In this document: positions 6,668 to 8,040 of the stretch, piece after piece
Layout: the number at the start of each line of letters is the position of its first letter
Numbering within the stretch: position 1 is the stretch's first letter
Assembly: GCF_001280005.1 (NCBI RefSeq)
Contig: NZ_LGDW01000122.1
Location: 1 to 8,040, forward strand
Direction: 5' to 3'
Length of the DNA: 8,040 nucleotides
DNA from: Streptomyces sp. NRRL WC-3618
GTDB lineage: Bacteria > Actinomycetota > Actinomycetes > Streptomycetales > Streptomycetaceae
The notes under the pieces: model-generated
Seen by the model: only the letters and a program-made list of their open reading frames with translations
Database searches by the model: none
What the model was told of the DNA's origin: nothing
Position numbers and translations under genes: made by a program

Positions 6668-7414
6668 TCACAACTTGCCGCCCCGCCCGCCGTCGCGCGG
6701 CGCCGGCGCGATGAGCGTGGACAGATAGGGGAGCGGCTCACCGTCGAGGTCGGCGGCGGGCCGGATGGACTCCTCGGCCAGCCCCAGAGCCGACCCCCAC
6801 ACGGCATCGCCGATCCGCCCGCTCTCCCGCAACGCCTCGGCGACCTCCTGGGCCTGCCGCCCGAACTTGTATGCGACGACCGTGCCCGGCCCCTTGAGCG
6901 CCTCCTTGAGCACGGCGGCCCCCGCCGTCACCGGCACGAGCGTCAACGGCTCGGTCCCCTCGGTCAGTACGGCCCCCGACCGCGCCGCCAGATCCTGCAT
7001 CGCGGTGATACCCGGCACCGTCTCGACGACGACCGACGGCACCAGCTCCCCGATCGTGTGGGCGAGATACGTGAACGTCGAGTACACGTTGGGATCACCA
7101 ATGGTCGCGAACGCGACGACGGAATGCGTGGCGAGCAACTCGGCGACCCGGGCCCCGGCGGCATCCCAGGCGGCCTCGCGCCGGCCACGGTCGGACCGCT
7201 CGTTCAGCGCGAAGACGACCCGGACGATCTTCTCGGCGCCCGCATAGTGCAGCACCGTGGCCTCGGCACGCCCCTGCTCCAGGGTGTCCATCACGGGTAC
7301 GACGACGACATCGGCGTCGCGCAACGCGTTGACGCCCTTGACGGTCACCAGCTCGGGATCACCGGGCCCGACCCCCACACCGACAAGCCTGCTGACGCTG
7401 CTCCTGCTGCTCAT
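6668..7414 (-). CDS. cobI: Precorrin-2 / cobalt-factor II C20-methyltransferase (CobI/CbiL)
   Basis: CobI transfers a methyl group from SAM to C20 of the macrocycle, the first peripheral methylation specific to the corrin branch. The 248-residue length is normal. Landmarks are LVGVGVGPGDPELVTVK (10-26), the P-rich VVVVPVMD (36-43), FATIGDPNVYSTF (102-114) and VPGITAMQDLAA (133-144), all typical of this subgroup of tetrapyrrole methylases. I chose the ATG at 7414: it overlaps the cobB stop as ATGA, and GGAGAGG lies 11 bases upstream. An in-frame GTG at 7426 would abut that site with no spacing. The gene is downstream of cobB, so the methyltransferase follows an amidation enzyme rather than its pathway neighbours; the transporter gene separates it from cobM. 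With CbiX in the locus the substrate is probably the cobalt-loaded form, which is an inference. Confidence 0.95.
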   Translation of the reverse strand: MSSRSSVSRLVGVGVGPGDPELVTVKGVNALRDADVVVVPVMDTLEQGRAEATVLHYAGAEKIVRVVFALNERSDRGRREAAWDAAGARVAELLATHSVVAFATIGDPNVYSTFTYLAHTIGELVPSVVVETVPGITAMQDLAARSGAVLTEGTEPLTLVPVTAGAAVLKEALKGPGTVVAYKFGRQAQEVAEALRESGRIGDAVWGSALGLAEESIRPAADLDGEPLPYLSTLIAPAPRDGGRGGKL

Positions 7415-8040
7415 GACGTCCGGCACCTCTCCACGAACCGACGGGCGACACCGGGCGCCGACGCCCAGTGCGTGTGCAGATAACTCGCGTGCACACCACG
7501 CTGTACAAACCCCTCGACCCGGCGCTCCGCACCCCGCACACCCCAGGCGGGAGCGGCCCCCGCCCCGGGCTCGACGACGGTCCGATGAAACTCGTGCCCC
7601 CGCATCCGGGTACCGGCCGCCGCGAGTGAACTGTCACTCACGGCCACGGCATCCCGATAGCCGAGGGTCAGCCGATCCGTCATCCGGGCGGTGGCATCGA
7701 GCACCCCGCACATGGGCAGCCCGTCCAACTCCCGGCACAGATACAGCAACCCGGCACACTCGGCGGCCACGGGCGCCCCGCTCTCGGCGAGGGCGGCAAC
7801 AGCCTTGCGCAGCGGCTCATTGCCGGACAACTCGGCACAGAACACCTCGGGAAACCCACCCCCGATGACCAACCCCCGTGTCCCGTCCGGCAACCGCTCA
7901 TCCCGAAGCGGATCAAACACAACAACCTCGGCCCCGGCGGCCCGCAACAACTCCACATGCTCGGCATAGGAAAAGGTGAAGGCGGCGCCACCGGCAAGAG
8001 CAACGGTGACAGTCCCCAGCCTGTCTGGGGTTCCCCCGTC
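7411..8040 (-). CDS. cobB: Cobyrinate a,c-diamide synthase, C-terminal glutaminase domain (N-terminus beyond window)
   Basis: CobB/CbiA amidates the a and c acetate side chains of the corrin ring using ATP and glutamine. Only the last 209 residues are present; the ATP-binding amidoligase domain, roughly 250 residues, lies past the right edge. Numbered from the edge, an interdomain linker (1-11) leads into VALAGGAAFTFSYAEH (13-28), VIGGGFPE (58-65), the class I amidotransferase nucleophile in AECAGLL (C95), RGHEFH (147-152) and SYLHTHWA (186-193) with the catalytic His. A GTG at 7956 is in frame but lies inside the domain, so it is not the true start: the frame remains open to base 8040 and the extra residues match the family. 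The stop overlaps cobI as ATGA. A strong inverted repeat lies in the linker codons near the edge. The enzyme is shared by both B12 routes. Confidence 0.95.
   Translation of the reverse strand, partial: DGGTPDRLGTVTVALAGGAAFTFSYAEHVELLRAAGAEVVVFDPLRDERLPDGTRGLVIGGGFPEVFCAELSGNEPLRKAVAALAESGAPVAAECAGLLYLCRELDGLPMCGVLDATARMTDRLTLGYRDAVAVSDSSLAAAGTRMRGHEFHRTVVEPGAGAAPAWGVRGAERRVEGFVQRGVHASYLHTHWASAPGVARRFVERCRTS
8014..8036. repeat. GC-rich inverted repeat inside the cobB interdomain linker
   Basis: CCCCAG at 8014-8019 is mirrored by CTGGGG at 8025-8030 with a five-base loop. The right arm also forms a second palindrome, GGGG-TT-CCCC at 8027-8036, giving two mutually exclusive hairpins. In the cobB frame the codons stay open and encode part of the linker between the synthetase and glutaminase domains. 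The pattern resembles the short dispersed GGGGGAACCCC-type palindromes that I associate with Streptomyces genomes. The repeat nature is seen directly; membership of a dispersed family is a guess, since only this copy is in the window. Confidence 0.5.

Noticed and set aside
7415..7426. GTG at 7426 as the cobI start
   Set aside because: The GGAGAGG site directly abuts this GTG and leaves no spacing, whereas the ATG at 7414 forms the ATGA overlap typical of this locus.
7411..7956. A stand-alone 181-codon glutaminase gene starting at GTG 7956
   Set aside because: The frame remains open to the window edge, and the upstream residues (VALAGGAAFTFSYAEH) are the standard start of the CobB glutaminase domain, so the gene is a truncated view of full cobB.
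1..8040. tRNA, rRNA, CRISPR array, insertion sequence, phage genes, attachment sites
   Set aside because: Gene-free sequence totals only about 200 bases in three short gaps, and no transposase, integrase, regularly spaced repeat or RNA-gene signature was seen.

Overview
The window is very GC-rich, and its coding frames end almost every codon in G or C. Start codons are a mix of GTG and ATG. I saw no in-frame TTA codons in the genes I read. This fits a high-GC actinobacterium, and the protein sequences look most like Streptomyces. The assignment rests on composition and recalled family sequences, not on a search.

Almost the whole window is a cobalamin (vitamin B12) corrin-ring biosynthesis locus. 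All but one of its genes lie on the minus strand. From right to left in transcription order, the first block holds the C-terminal part of cobB (cobyrinate a,c-diamide synthase, cut by the right edge) and cobI (precorrin-2 C20-methyltransferase). These overlap by ATGA. A plus-strand gene for a ZIP-family metal transporter then interrupts the cluster, convergent with cobI and divergent from cobM. The second minus-strand block is cobM (C11-methyltransferase), cobL (CbiE-CbiT fusion), a CbiG-CobJ fusion (cobalt-precorrin-5A hydrolase plus C17-methyltransferase), cbiX (cobaltochelatase with an MxCxxC motif and a His-rich tail) and a cobC-type PLP enzyme cut by the left edge. GTGA overlaps join cobM-cobL and cobL-cbiG/cobJ, and an 11-base overlap joins cbiX-cobC. 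The one loose junction is a 76-base gap upstream of cbiX.

Together these genes cover cobalt insertion into sirohydrochlorin (CbiX), methylations at C20, C17, C11 and C5/C15 (CobI, CobJ, CobM, CobL), ring-A lactone opening (CbiG), C12 decarboxylation (CobL), a,c-amidation (CobB) and supply of the aminopropanol-phosphate linker (CobC). CbiX and CbiG are signatures of the early-cobalt ('anaerobic') route, although several partners carry aerobic-pathway names. CbiD/CobF, CbiJ/CobK, CbiC/CobH, the amidase CobQ and the nucleotide-loop genes are not in this window.

I see no rRNA, tRNA, CRISPR array, insertion sequence, phage gene or recognisable cobalamin riboswitch. No stretch over 100 bases lacks a gene. 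I did not find a clearly new system. The points most worth checking are the ZIP transporter embedded in the cluster, the metal-binding tail of CbiX, the CbiG-CobJ fusion that brackets the CobM step, and a GC-rich inverted repeat inside the cobB interdomain linker.
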